Assembly: GCA_002102555.1 (NCBI GenBank) | Contig: MCFL01000188.1 | Coordinates: forward strand, 1-47,934 | Reading direction: 5' to 3' | Source of the DNA: Catenaria anguillulae PL171 | Lineage: Eukaryota; Blastocladiomycota; Blastocladiomycetes; Blastocladiales; Catenariaceae | DNA length: 47,934 bases | Shown: positions 1 through 9,356 of the stretch, in pieces | Layout: each line of letters opens with the position of its first letter | Numbering within the stretch: position 1 is the stretch's first letter | Made by a program: the position numbers and the translations under genes | Notes under the pieces: model-generated | The model's database searches: none | Told to the model about the DNA's origin: nothing | The model's input: the letters and a program-made list of their open reading frames with translations, nothing else

Positions 1-1
1 G

Positions 2-751
2 GTGGAGGAAACGACAAGTGGCGAGCTTGCGGGCATGCCGCGGCATTTGGTTGCGCAGGTGCTCGCTGTGCAACAGATCCGGCCTGATGTACACATTGAA
101 GGGTCGCGCAGCACAAGGGCAGTGAGATGGATTGCGCAGCATGTGCCTGCAGTCGTATGGGTGCATCCGCGCATGGCCAGGGCTGCAAGAGTGCATGTGC
201 CAACCACGTCATCATCATCTGCGCCAAGACTCGGGTTATCGCGCGGGGCCGCCGCCACACTCAACAACAAGCACGCATCGCCCGCAACCATGTCCCAAGG
301 CGACTCTGCCGTTGATGTTGGACTCAGTTCGCCCTCAGCACTCAGCCCCACGTCGTATTCCGTGTCAACAACCACCGTCGGCGGCGCGTGCGACGACGGG
401 CTGCCGCCTCCCGTACACGCCGATCTATCTCCCGCAGCCGCGGGCGACGCACCACATGTGCATCATGATCGAGCCGCGTTGACGCCTGGTGCGCTTTTGT
501 TTGCGGAAGGTGGAGCAGCCGCGCCGCCCATGCCCACGTCGCCAAGTGCAGCGAGCGGTGCGCTTGCATCGGCAGAGTGGTCGTCGTCGTCGTCATCGTC
601 GGGCACAACAACGGGCACGGCGGCCGCCATGGGTGAGACCGGAGGCGTGGGCGTGGTGCCCATGAACGTGCTGGTCACGGAACGGTTGGCGGATTGGACC
701 AGGAGGGACAGCGTGTTGGGTGGCAAGGTGGTCGAGTATGGGTTGGCATAG
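2..751 (+). CDS. 3' end of an unrecognised low-complexity protein (5' truncated by window edge)
   Basis: The frame is open from the left edge to a TAG at 749-751, so the real start lies outside the window. The first ~85 residues look structured (PRHLVAQVLAVQQIRPDV is typical globular sequence). The middle is Ser/Thr/Ala/Pro-rich and probably disordered, with a run of seven serines near residues 195-202. The last ~30 residues (LVTERLADWTRRDSVLGGKV) look folded again. I recognise no family. The reading frame is favoured over the overlapping ones because it spans the whole stretch without a stop and its composition matches the Ala/Ser-rich proteins nearby. Product unknown. Confidence 0.55.
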   Translation: MEETTSGELAGMPRHLVAQVLAVQQIRPDVHIEGSRSTRAVRWIAQHVPAVVWVHPRMARAARVHVPTTSSSSAPRLGLSRGAAATLNNKHASPATMSQGDSAVDVGLSSPSALSPTSYSVSTTTVGGACDDGLPPPVHADLSPAAAGDAPHVHHDRAALTPGALLFAEGGAAAPPMPTSPSAASGALASAEWSSSSSSSGTTTGTAAAMGETGGVGVVPMNVLVTERLADWTRRDSVLGGKVVEYGLA

Positions 752-1083
752 TGACGCAAGGTTGCAACGCTGCTTGTATATGCCACCAACTGGTCGTGCG
801 CTGAGAGCTTGTTCGCTGCGCGTTGGCGGCGCGAATTGAATCGTTCTGTTCCCTTCTCCCCTTTGTAGTATTCCCTATCATTTTATCATCATCATGTCTG
901 TGTCACGTCATCGCTTCAGTACTGTACCATACCCGCCTTTCCCCTTATTTCTGACTTGATGCGTGTTTTTGTCTTCGATTGGAACCACGCCTGTTTATTC
1001 TTTCATTTTCTCTGCTCCTTGCCCACACTTGTTTGTGACTCATTTACGTATTAATGACATGATGCTATGCAGTGACGACCCAT
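752..1083. other. Intergenic, T-rich 3' flank
   Basis: AT-richer stretch following the stop of the first gene. It has pyrimidine-rich runs and no credible coding frame; likely 3' UTR and terminator region. Confidence 0.4.
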
Positions 1084-1518
1084 TCAAGCTAGGCTCCACA
1101 CGAATCCGATTCTGTCGTTTTCTCTTTGGCGGCAGACTGTGTCAAATCTGGTGAAACCAAACCTGTGTGTTGACTCGGAGTTACCTGAGCGATGTTGCCG
1201 TTTTGTTTTGCTGCGCGGGCAAGCTTGAGCTTGACAATGTTGGTGTAGCATCGGCGGGTGAGGGGCTTGATGGCGTTGCGTTGTATGCAAAACCAGTCGA
1301 GTGTAAGAAAATGGCGACAAATCGGTCAGACTTGGATATTCGCAAACGTACGCCTCTTCATGCTCTTCATCATCGGAGTCTGACAATGCGTCTGAGTCAC
1401 ATACATGTTGACCTTTGATGGGCGGACCTGGGGTTTTGACAGCGATGTACGTCTTGATCGTGCGAGAACGCTTTGCCCTGCGGCTTGTCTTGGATCGCTT
1501 GCCGTCTGTTCTGCCCAT
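1084..1518 (-). CDS. Possible small gene, basic N-terminus then acidic patch (weak)
   Basis: From an ATG at 1518 the minus strand encodes a Lys/Arg-rich start (MGRTDGKRSKTSRRAKRSR) followed by an acidic patch (SDSDDEEHEE), then a His/Gln-rich tail. The charge pattern is reminiscent of small nuclear or ribosome-associated proteins, but no domain is recognisable. The tail after about residue 70 has poor coding character, so the real gene may be spliced, shorter or absent. Competing frames on both strands are of similar length. Product unknown. Confidence 0.22.
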   Translation of the reverse strand: MGRTDGKRSKTSRRAKRSRTIKTYIAVKTPGPPIKGQHVCDSDALSDSDDEEHEEAYVCEYPSLTDLSPFSYTRLVLHTTQRHQAPHPPMLHQHCQAQACPRSKTKRQHRSGNSESTHRFGFTRFDTVCRQRENDRIGFVWSLA

Positions 1519-2744
1519 GGTGTCGAAAAAATGAAGGGCAGGAACAAGTGCAAACCGACAAGCGAAAGGAAGAGCGGCTCGCTCAATACGCTTGAGCTTG
1601 ACGGTGGTTCGAGGGCGGCAGATGAGGTCGTTGGGCAAGTTGGGAATAAGAGCGGGTGGGGTGAACCTGCATGGGATTCAGAAACGAATGTAGCTCGCGC
1701 TGGCGGGTGGCATACCCTTATGAATGACCGAGCGTGTAGGCCCGATGATGGCTTTGGCGCCGCTCTTCGGCTGCACATGTTGGCCGCGACTGGATGAGAG
1801 ACACGTTGTCCGCCCACAACCATCACCGAGCAATCCATTTTGCTCTGACCGTGCGGGCAGAATGAGCCCCGATATTGGCTCTCACACATGGAGCAGGGAC
1901 ATCGGCCTCATTTGATGTCAAAGAATCAAGAATTCGCTTCTCTACTATGCACCATGCAGCAAAGAAGGCCCGCAGTTGTGTTGTGCATGAATGAGCCACG
2001 GTACCTCGCGAAGGGTCCAAACTCGGCACGCTTGGGGGGAATCAATGATAGGGTTGGTCGTCCAAAACAACGGTAATGCATTTCTCCGAAACGGGAGAGA
2101 GCAAACAGATTAAGGTATATTGGTTTAAATTTCAGCCCAACGCAAAGCGAAAACGCGGTGTACGGGATGGATCCAGAACCACGGTAAAAGCTGGTATAAG
2201 CCCTACTTTACAGTAGGGGTCGTGGCTCCAAAGTCGTTGGCGGCCCAGGTATGGGCCAGGGTCGGGGATCCGGATGAAGATCGGTTCATGGTGGCAGGAT
2301 GATGACGAGACGAGGGGGATCCGTGCAAGGAGGTCATGGTGGTGATCATGTAGGGAGAAAAAACAAGCCGGAGGGGCTGTTTGAGTTGGTCGAGGAACAA
2401 GGAGAGGACGAAGACCAGGACGAGTGGTCGGCCCAGGCGTATGACGACGGCTATGACGATGGGAGATATTTTGATGGTGAGGACAATTATGGCAACAGCC
2501 ACAACGGCTCGGACGGCGACGACGTTAACGCCGATTAAAATCTCAGCATGACATTAGGTGTGGGCATTGTGGTCGCTGACCGGAGCGTCGCGGGAACGAT
2601 TGAGGCGAAGAGAGCGAAGAGTGTGGAAGGTCAGTCGAAGCTTTGCGGAACATTGACTCATTGACCAACTCGGGAATGCCAGGGATGACGCTCCCCAGGA
2701 AAATCAATCAATGATAAATCCTGCTCTCACAAGCACACAAAGCC
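1519..2744. other. Long intergenic stretch with only weak coding candidates
   Basis: No confident gene. A 79-residue acidic frame at 2299-2538 (+) and a short aromatic-rich frame around 2165-2306 (+) are open but lack recognisable domains or a supported start. The part just before 2745 is likely the promoter/5' UTR of the next gene. Confidence 0.3.
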
Positions 2745-3947
2745 ATGGCAACGTCGTCGTCATTCTCGCTCAAGGACGTGGCCACTACGGGCGTGGCCGT
2801 TGCTGCCTCGCTCGCGGCCCTCTACTCTGTTCTGTCGCTGTCGGTGCGTCTCGACTTGGCCCAGGACGAGCACGACCGCCGCCGCCGCCGCCAAGCTGAA
2901 TCTCAGCCGCCAAAATCGTCACTGTCTCCTCGCCACAAGCACCGCCGCCGCAAGTCGGCCGCCGCCGCGGTCGATCAATCCGTCGGCCCCGACCGCATGG
3001 GCGCCTTGCCAGGCGACTCTGTCTTGCTGCACTCGTCAACCGTGACCGCAAGTGACACGCACGTGCCGATTCCTAGCGTTCCACCACCGTCCATGGTGTC
3101 TGCACCCGCGCCACCTTCTGGATCTGCGTTTCTCGACGACTCTTCCATTGCCATGACCTCAATTGCCGACGACCCGCTTTTGCGCCTGTCGCAACTGGAC
3201 CAGCCCACACTCGACTGTGAGCTCGCGCGCACAGACGCAAAACTGCGGCGGCTGCTCAAGCGCAAGGAAAAGCTCGAGCTGCGCCGCAACCAATTGTCGG
3301 TCCATCAAATGCGCATTGTGTCGCCAGTGCCACCTACATCTGCCGTCGTCGATGACCCATCCATTGCACCAAGCGTCACGCTGCCGCACACGGGGTCCCG
3401 GGTGGCGTCTGGGTCACAGATTCGGCCGTTGACGGCCGACGAGCGCATCTTGTTTGGGCTGCCGCCCATGGGCGTGGGCGGTGGGGTGCCCACGCCGCCT
3501 TCGGTCGAGGGCGAGCAGAGTCACGCGTCGTCGCACGGGCGCAACAGGCGCGATTCTGTGTCGGTGTCAACGTCCACTTCAACCGGATCAACCGACTCTG
3601 CATCGGGGGATGGAGCGGTCGCGCAATTGGGTCGCGCGCAGCCGCAGGTGCACATTTCACTCGGAGTGTCGTCCGTGTCGTCAGAACACAATGAGCTGGA
3701 TGCGGCGGCGGCCACATCGTCGTCGTCGTCGACTTCGAGCTCGTCGGCCGCGGCCGAGGCCGAGTTGCCCATTGAAGAAGACGATGTGGTGAATGAAGAA
3801 GAAGATGACGATGATGATTCGGACGTGCTGTCGAGCATTTCGGACACGTCGGCGGGAATGGAGTCTGTGATATCGGACACATCGCTTGGGTCGGATTTCT
3901 CCTTCTTGTCGGATGCGCGGTATGGTCTGTTCCACCAACATGGATGA
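2745..3947 (+). CDS. Predicted N-terminally anchored membrane protein, low complexity, function unknown
   Basis: A single-exon 400-residue protein. Residues 9-33 form a hydrophobic segment (VATTGVAVAASLAALYSVLS) suitable as a membrane anchor, followed by a very basic stretch (DRRRRR, HKHRRRK) that would favour a cytosolic C-terminus. Residues ~145-185 (LLRLSQLDQPTLDCELARTD onward) are charged and heptad-like and could form a short coiled coil. The rest is Ser/Thr-rich with an acidic tract near residues 345-362. The ATG at 2745 is the first in frame and starts immediately before the anchor. I recognise no family; a tail-exposed organelle-surface scaffold is only a guess. Confidence 0.6.
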   Translation: MATSSSFSLKDVATTGVAVAASLAALYSVLSLSVRLDLAQDEHDRRRRRQAESQPPKSSLSPRHKHRRRKSAAAAVDQSVGPDRMGALPGDSVLLHSSTVTASDTHVPIPSVPPPSMVSAPAPPSGSAFLDDSSIAMTSIADDPLLRLSQLDQPTLDCELARTDAKLRRLLKRKEKLELRRNQLSVHQMRIVSPVPPTSAVVDDPSIAPSVTLPHTGSRVASGSQIRPLTADERILFGLPPMGVGGGVPTPPSVEGEQSHASSHGRNRRDSVSVSTSTSTGSTDSASGDGAVAQLGRAQPQVHISLGVSSVSSEHNELDAAAATSSSSSTSSSSAAAEAELPIEEDDVVNEEEDDDDDSDVLSSISDTSAGMESVISDTSLGSDFSFLSDARYGLFHQHG

Positions 3948-4858
3948 GGTGTGTAAATAAGAGGCCCAAAGGGGGTGTTTTTTTTTTTCTGATATGTGTG
4001 TTCCCATTCCCCCAAGAAATGGTCTCGCTCCTTCGTTGCCGAGCTGCTTTTCGTTTTTGTTGCGCCTGTCCTGTTTTCTTTTCTCTTGTCCCATTCTCTC
4101 AACGTGCTGCGGTATCCTCATCAAGAGCGTCTCTTTACTCTACAACTGTCACGGGATCATGACTGACTTGGAAGACAGCACGGTACAAGTGCCAAGCACA
4201 AGCACTGTCGGTTGGCGGAGCTTGGGCGCAAGCAGGGCTCGTGGGCTGGAATGGGTCCTTGACAAGTGAATGCAATCCAATTCACAGGCACGTGGTCCGA
4301 GTCATGGCCATGACCAGTGAACGAGTGCACAGCGAACGCGAGCAACCAAGTGAGTGGTTTCTTTTGGTTTTCGTTTTGCAAGTACATATGTACGTATCAG
4401 CCATCCAAGTCACCGTCGACGCACCAGCCTCGTTTGTTTTTCGTGTGGCCGTGCCCGTCGATTGTTCAAAAGGAATTGGAACCGCTCAGAGAGCAGTGAA
4501 GTGAGCTCAAGGCTGTCTAGTGTATACACTCCACTAACAAACCCCCCCCATGAAGTTGCCCTATCCACCTCCCGACTTTGCGCAGACTGCTCCGACGACC
4601 CCGGCCCACTGTGCTCTGGCGTCCCGCCCACGCCCCATGACCTTTGCCGTCCGCTGCCTTTGCCTTTGCTGCTGCTTCCCGCCCGGCCGCCCTCCTTAAT
4701 TTCTTGTTGACTATCTGGCCTTGCCGTGTGTGAGATCAAATTTCAACTCCACTCCACTCCACTGCTGCTGTACTCTATCTTCTTCCCTACCATTCTCATC
4801 TCATCTCATCTTAACCCCATACCTCCCACCATAACATCCCAAGACAACCATACCTAAG
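3948..4858. other. Intergenic region with promoter/5' UTR of the PRL phosphatase
   Basis: About 0.9 kb without a credible gene. It starts with a T-run (around 3979-3990) after the preceding stop and ends in a pyrimidine-rich leader immediately before the next ATG. Confidence 0.4.
4748..4811 (+). repeat. Short pyrimidine-rich microsatellites in a 5' leader
   Basis: Imperfect CTCCA/CTG repeats (4748-4771) and CTCAT repeats (4795-4811) lie 50-110 nt upstream of the PRL start codon. Pyrimidine-rich leaders are common in fungal promoters; no specific function is shown. Confidence 0.6.
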
Positions 4859-5812
4859 ATGGCCTTTGCTTCTGCCGCCGCCACCAAGACTACTACTACT
4901 GCTACGACCACGACCACCCCGTCATCCACGTCTACGTCCACCTCCACGTCCACGTCCATGTCCATGTCACCCACCTCGTCTGCCTCTGTGTCCGCATCGA
5001 CCTCCTCGGCATCCACCATGACGCCCACACCGACCCATCCTCATCCGGCGCACCGCATCTCGCCCACGTCCTACCTGTCCAAGGTGTTTTCGCTCGTCGA
5101 CCACCCGGCCTCTGGCCTGCGCTTCCTCATCCTCGACTGCCCTTCGGACTCGACGCTGCCCTCGGTCCTCAAGGTCTTTTCCTCACACAACGTGACGGAC
5201 GTTGTGCGCGTGTGCGAGCCCACGTACGCCACAAGCACATTGGCTGCCGCAGGCATCCAAGTGCACGACTTGCCGTTCCAAGATGGCGGTGTGCCCAGCG
5301 CCCCACTCATTACCAAGTACATGACCATTGTGAATGCTGCTCTGGCAAAGTCCAAGGTGTCTGCGGGGGCGAGCAAGGGCGAAGGCGAGGCGCAGCCATG
5401 CACCGTGGCCGTGCACTGCATTGCCGGGCTCGGGCGCGCTCCACTCATGGTAGCCCTGGCCCTGATTGAATATGGCATGCCGCCACTCGATGCCATCACG
5501 TACATTCGCGCGCGGCGCAGGGGCGCGTTTAACACGGCACAGGTCAAGTGGATTGATGCGTACAAGCCACAAGGGTTGGCGGCACCCGCGGCCACGGCGC
5601 TTGGGAAGCGCATGTTGGGGGATGTAGGGGTGGGCATGTTGCGTCGGTCGCGGTCGGTCGAGTCGGGCGCCAGCGGTGGCTCGAGTGGCAGGGGCGGGTT
5701 TATGGGCAACATGTGGAGAAAGATGGTTAGTTCCTTGTCCATGAGCAGGCGCAAGTCGCACCCTGGCGCACCCGCACCGGCGGCCGCGGCCGTTTTGCCT
5801 GCGAACGCCTAA
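4859..5812 (+). CDS. PRL/PTP4A-type protein tyrosine phosphatase
   Basis: Dual-specificity-type phosphatase of the PRL (PTP4A) group. The P-loop HCIAGLGRAP (Cys187, Arg193) is the PRL variant of CX5R, with Ala where most phosphatases have Ser/Thr. The general-acid loop LPFQDGG places Asp at residue 142. The catalytic domain covers about residues 70-235 and includes the PRL-like end YIRARRRGAFN. Before it is a ~65-residue Thr/Ser tract. After it is a basic, Gly/Ser/Ala-rich tail ending VLPANA. PRLs normally end in a farnesylated CAAX box next to a basic patch; here the basic patch is present but the CAAX box is missing, so membrane targeting would have to differ. A PRL role in signalling and Mg transport is known in animals and untested here. 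Single exon. Confidence 0.88.
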   Translation: MAFASAAATKTTTTATTTTTPSSTSTSTSTSTSMSMSPTSSASVSASTSSASTMTPTPTHPHPAHRISPTSYLSKVFSLVDHPASGLRFLILDCPSDSTLPSVLKVFSSHNVTDVVRVCEPTYATSTLAAAGIQVHDLPFQDGGVPSAPLITKYMTIVNAALAKSKVSAGASKGEGEAQPCTVAVHCIAGLGRAPLMVALALIEYGMPPLDAITYIRARRRGAFNTAQVKWIDAYKPQGLAAPAATALGKRMLGDVGVGMLRRSRSVESGASGGSSGRGGFMGNMWRKMVSSLSMSRRKSHPGAPAPAAAAVLPANA

Positions 5813-6330
5813 CTACATGGACCCATGACACTTGGTTTGGCTTTGGCTTTGGCTTTGCCGGCGGTTGCAGCTTCTTTACCTCGCGGCATTGGTTGCTCCA
5901 TCACTTTGGTTTCCTGCATGGATCCGATTTTGTTCTCGTCGGGTTTTCTTCCATGTCTTGCTGAAATGTTTTGTTTCTTTTTGTCCATTTCGAATGTTTT
6001 GGTTTCTTGTTGGTATTTGTCTATTTTTCCTTGTCCTTTCCTGTATTATTATATTCCCCACTCATTTAGTCTTTCGCTACGTAACCGCGTTGCTGGCTTT
6101 GTTGTTTTTGACTGGGCGCGTCTGTGTCGGTCCATGTCCATGACATGACTTTGACGCCACTCGCCTCATCCAACCAAAATTTAAATCAGTCTTTACCAAG
6201 CGCCGTCGCCGCGAAATAAACATGATTGAGCGCAAAGCTCTCAATTCAGTCTCTCTGCAATGCACCAAGACTCAGCGCACATTGTCTAATCACACGGCCC
6301 CACCGCTTCACCAACAACACACAAAGTACC
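5813..6330. other. Intergenic, T-rich 3' flank and next gene's leader
   Basis: T/GT-rich sequence after the phosphatase stop, then an AT-rich patch around 6176-6190. No coding signal of its own. Confidence 0.4.
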
Positions 6331-7233
6331 ATGTCGACCAGTCTGTCGGGCTCCTTCTCATCGGGCAACTCGTCGTCCGCGGCGCCGCTGCCCGCGGCCG
6401 TCCTGGCCGACCTGACCTCGGCCATCCCACACTCGCCTCCGGCGCCCGTGACTCCGTCCACCTTACTGGCCACACGCATCTCGCTGCCGTTTTACGCGGC
6501 CGTCAGCACCACGCGCCGGTCGGGCACAACGGCGGCCCATGCCTTGGCCCTGTCGCACGTGTCTGAAACGGCACAATTCATCATTGCATACACGTCGCGC
6601 GTGGCACCCATTCTCAACGACTTGAAAGGCGCCAATGCCGCCGAACTGGTGTTGAGTGTGCCACCGCCTGGCACGTCGCTGGCAAGGGGCCAGCAGCCAA
6701 AGGTCATTCGGATTGAGGCAAAATGCTACTTGGCGTGCTCGCCCCAGTTGCTCATGCGGTTTCCGCCGCCAAGGGTCGCGGGGGATGAAGACCCCAGGCT
6801 GACGTGGGAGCGCGCGAGATTGAGTGTGTTTGCGCGGTTGACGCCCGCTCAGCGCGCCACGTTGCTTTTGGGCGAAGGCGGAGCGGTGCCCAAGGAAATT
6901 GCAGATGCTAGCGAGACGCCTGCGGCCATGGCGGCCAGGATGTTGGGCGGGATGAGTTTGGCAGACGTGGTGGCGAGTCCGCCAATGTCACCAAAGCAAA
7001 CACATCGGAATGCCGCGGGACCAGCAGCGGCCGCCGTCGGGACGGGGGCCGATGGGTTGAGTGATTTTGATCGTGCGCTCGATAACTTTGTGCTTGTTGT
7101 GTTCAAGCCTAGCAAGGTGGATGTGTTGACATATGGCGCGAGCGTGGCAGAGTTCAAGCGAGTCGTGTACACGGCTCCCACGGGCAAGGGCGAGGGTGGG
7201 GCTCAGTGGAGTGTGGAGGAGGCGGCCGTGTGA
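6331..7233 (+). CDS. Pyridoxamine 5'-phosphate oxidase-like (Alr4036 family) FMN-binding protein
   Basis: Split-barrel flavin-binding protein. The N-terminal half reads YTSRVAPILNDLKGANAAEL followed by a VIRIEAKCYLACS strand, matching the Alr4036 pattern of flavin-loop Arg/Ser, an 'aEl.f' strand and a 'fRi.G.a' strand. The middle, DPRLTWERARLSVFARLTPA, is the family's W-R-RLsp helix. The C-terminus NFVLVVFKPSKVDVLTYGAS and QWSVEEAAV matches the conserved 'fvll.p..vd.l.l' and 'W.veevnP' end. About 300 residues from the first in-frame ATG at 6331; an Ala-rich insertion occupies residues ~190-245. The family's substrate is not established; a flavin-dependent oxidoreductase is the general inference. 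Confidence 0.75.
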   Translation: MSTSLSGSFSSGNSSSAAPLPAAVLADLTSAIPHSPPAPVTPSTLLATRISLPFYAAVSTTRRSGTTAAHALALSHVSETAQFIIAYTSRVAPILNDLKGANAAELVLSVPPPGTSLARGQQPKVIRIEAKCYLACSPQLLMRFPPPRVAGDEDPRLTWERARLSVFARLTPAQRATLLLGEGGAVPKEIADASETPAAMAARMLGGMSLADVVASPPMSPKQTHRNAAGPAAAAVGTGADGLSDFDRALDNFVLVVFKPSKVDVLTYGASVAEFKRVVYTAPTGKGEGGAQWSVEEAAV

Positions 7234-7427
7234 GCGGTGGTGTTCATGAGTCGGAAGGTCAATTTTGTGGGTTTTCTGTTTTTGTTCAATGTGTTTTGGT
7301 CCCGTTTCTCTCTCCATGCACTCGCTCATGTGTGGATTTATGCCGAAAGAAGAGAGATTGAATGTCAACATACTATGTACTGTACCAGGAAACGACAAAG
7401 AAAACATCTCAATCACACAATGACAAC

Positions 7428-8917
7428 TCAACCAACTCGCTTGACAATCGAAACAACATCCTCGTCCATGAGCACATGATCGCGGCCCACCTTTTGCGGG
7501 TTGTGCTTGACGGACCGACCCCACACAAGCGCACTAGCGACAGGACAGCATCCAGTCAGCAACGCAATGCGGTCATTGCACATTCACACAACAAAGCAAA
7601 GACACATGAAAAAAAAACGTACTGAGAAAAGTTGTCCAAAATGGCCTTGTGGATATTGTTACAAAAGTCCTCGACCGTGGACGCGTCGCCGCGCAACACC
7701 ACGGGCGCAGAGTAGTCGGGTGCTTGGCCCTTTGGCTTTGTGTAAATGCGGACAAGGCCAAGGTATTCCCACATTTTGGCGAGCAGCTCGTCGTAGTTGA
7801 GGTCCCATTGCGACGAGATGGGAACACAGTGCGGGATTTTGGTGATGACGTCGAGTTCTTGGATGCTAATTGAGAGGGATTCACAAATGGGGGTCAGTGC
7901 GAGTCACCCAGTGCGAAAAAAAAAGGGCAAGGCGAAGACGTACGAGATTTGGTCAATCTTGTTGAGGACGTAGATGCATGGAATGTAGATGCGGTTGCCC
8001 TCTGTTGACGAGAATGAGAATGGATGGTGAGCAACTTGGGCTCGGACAAGGAAGAGAAGCGTCGGAAAAAAGTACCAATGACATCAATCAAATCGTCGGC
8101 GGTCGCATCGTAGTTGAACCGAATGTCGGCATTGCTGGACAAGACAAGAATGCGATGAGACAGAAAGCGTAAATCAAATGAGTAAAAGAAGCAAGCCAGG
8201 ACGTACTGCATGCGATACTCTGAGCAAATACTCTTGACAATGTCCAGATCCAAGTGGGTCAAATTGCAAGTGGCACTCATGCTAATGCCGCCCTTTTCCT
8301 TCTTTTTCAGGATGATGTTTGGACGCGACTTGTTCAACCGAATGCCAAACCCTTCCAACTCCTTCTCAATCAAGCGCTTGTGCGTCAAGGGCTTGAGCAC
8401 ATCGAGCACAATAAAGATCAAGGAGCATGTGCGCGCCACAGCAATGACTTGGCGACCACGACCTTTGCCGTCCTTTGCGCCCTCAATAATGCCGGGCAAA
8501 TCCAAAATCTGGATTTTGGCGCCCTTGTATTGAATAACGCCAGGCACCGTGGTCAGCGTGGTGAATTCGTAAGCGCCGACTTCCGAGTGTGTGCCCGTGA
8601 GTTTGGACATGAGCGTGGATTTGCCCACGGAGGGAAAGCCCACAAAGCCGACACGGGCCACACCCGTTTTGGCCACGTCAAAGCCAATGCCGGGCCCGCC
8701 GCCGCCCGATGACGGGGTGATGAGTTCGCGCCGCAGTTTGGCGAGCTTGGCCTTGAGCATGCCCAAATGGCCCGAGGTGGCCTTGTTCTTTTGGGTCTTG
8801 GCCATTTCGGCTGTGGTTGTTTGTGGGCAATGTGAGTGCCATGTGATGTGATGTGTGTGGATGGATGGATGGATGGGGCGTACCCTCAATGTCCTTGATC
8901 TTTTCGACAATGGACAT
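7428..8917 (-). CDS. RBG1: DRG1-type developmentally regulated GTP-binding protein (Rbg1/DRG1)
   Basis: Ribosome-associated TRAFAC GTPase that acts in translation with a DFRP partner (Tma46/DFRP1). Six exons, in minus-strand order: 8917-8884, 8810-8207, 8134-8076, 8001-7944, 7865-7623, 7533-7428. They join in phase to give 367 residues, the usual DRG1 length. It starts [15 protein letters not shown], followed by [20 protein letters not shown], both family hallmarks. G1 is GFPSVGKS, G3 DLPG, G4 NKID (exon 4) and G5 near VPISS. The C-terminal TGS domain contains [13 protein letters not shown] and ends [16 protein letters not shown]. All splice sites are GT-AG, five short introns of 66-89 nt, and no key residue is missing. 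It shares an upstream region with the divergent nucleoporin gene. Confidence 0.95.
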
Positions 8918-9356
8918 GGTGGCGAATGGTGGTGTGTGGGGTCAATGTAGAAACGAAGGAAAAGAAAAAAGCCGGAGGCGCTGGCGACGAGAGTGGAAGA
9001 TTGAATCAGGCAATCAAGCAATCAATGATGCAAGTGCGGCGTTGGAACACATTGATTCATTCAAGCGGGCAATTGCATAGATTGACAGCGTAGGCCGACA
9101 AGGCGACGTCTCGAGTTTTGACTCTTGACTGGGTCGAGTCGAATAAGTCACGAGCGTCGAGTGTCAAGTGTCAAGCGGGCATCCAGTTGAAACAAACAGC
9201 AAACATTGCGAGGGGGTTGCACGATCGGCGGGTCCCCCGGCCATCGGACGATCAATTTTTTTCTGCACTGCACTGCACTATTGATTAAATCCATGATCCA
9301 GTACAGCCCCCTGCTATTCCGTATTCGCCAAGTCACTCGACGCAATCGGCCGGAAA
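8918..9356. promoter_or_regulatory. Divergent promoter region between DRG1 and nucleoporin genes
   Basis: About 440 bp separating two start codons on opposite strands, so it must hold both promoters. An AT-rich patch with TTGATTAAAT occurs around 9282-9290. No individual factor site is assigned. Confidence 0.45.

Noticed and set aside
2299-2538. 79-residue acidic open frame upstream of the membrane-anchored protein
   Set aside because: Short, no domain, and the opposite strand is equally open; not enough support for a gene.
5071-5754. Antisense open frames over the PRL phosphatase
   Set aside because: No domain; the plus-strand frame carries the complete phosphatase motifs.
6226-6330. Upstream extension of the flavin-binding protein
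   Set aside because: It would require a TTG start and adds sequence without protein character; the first ATG at 6331 fits better.
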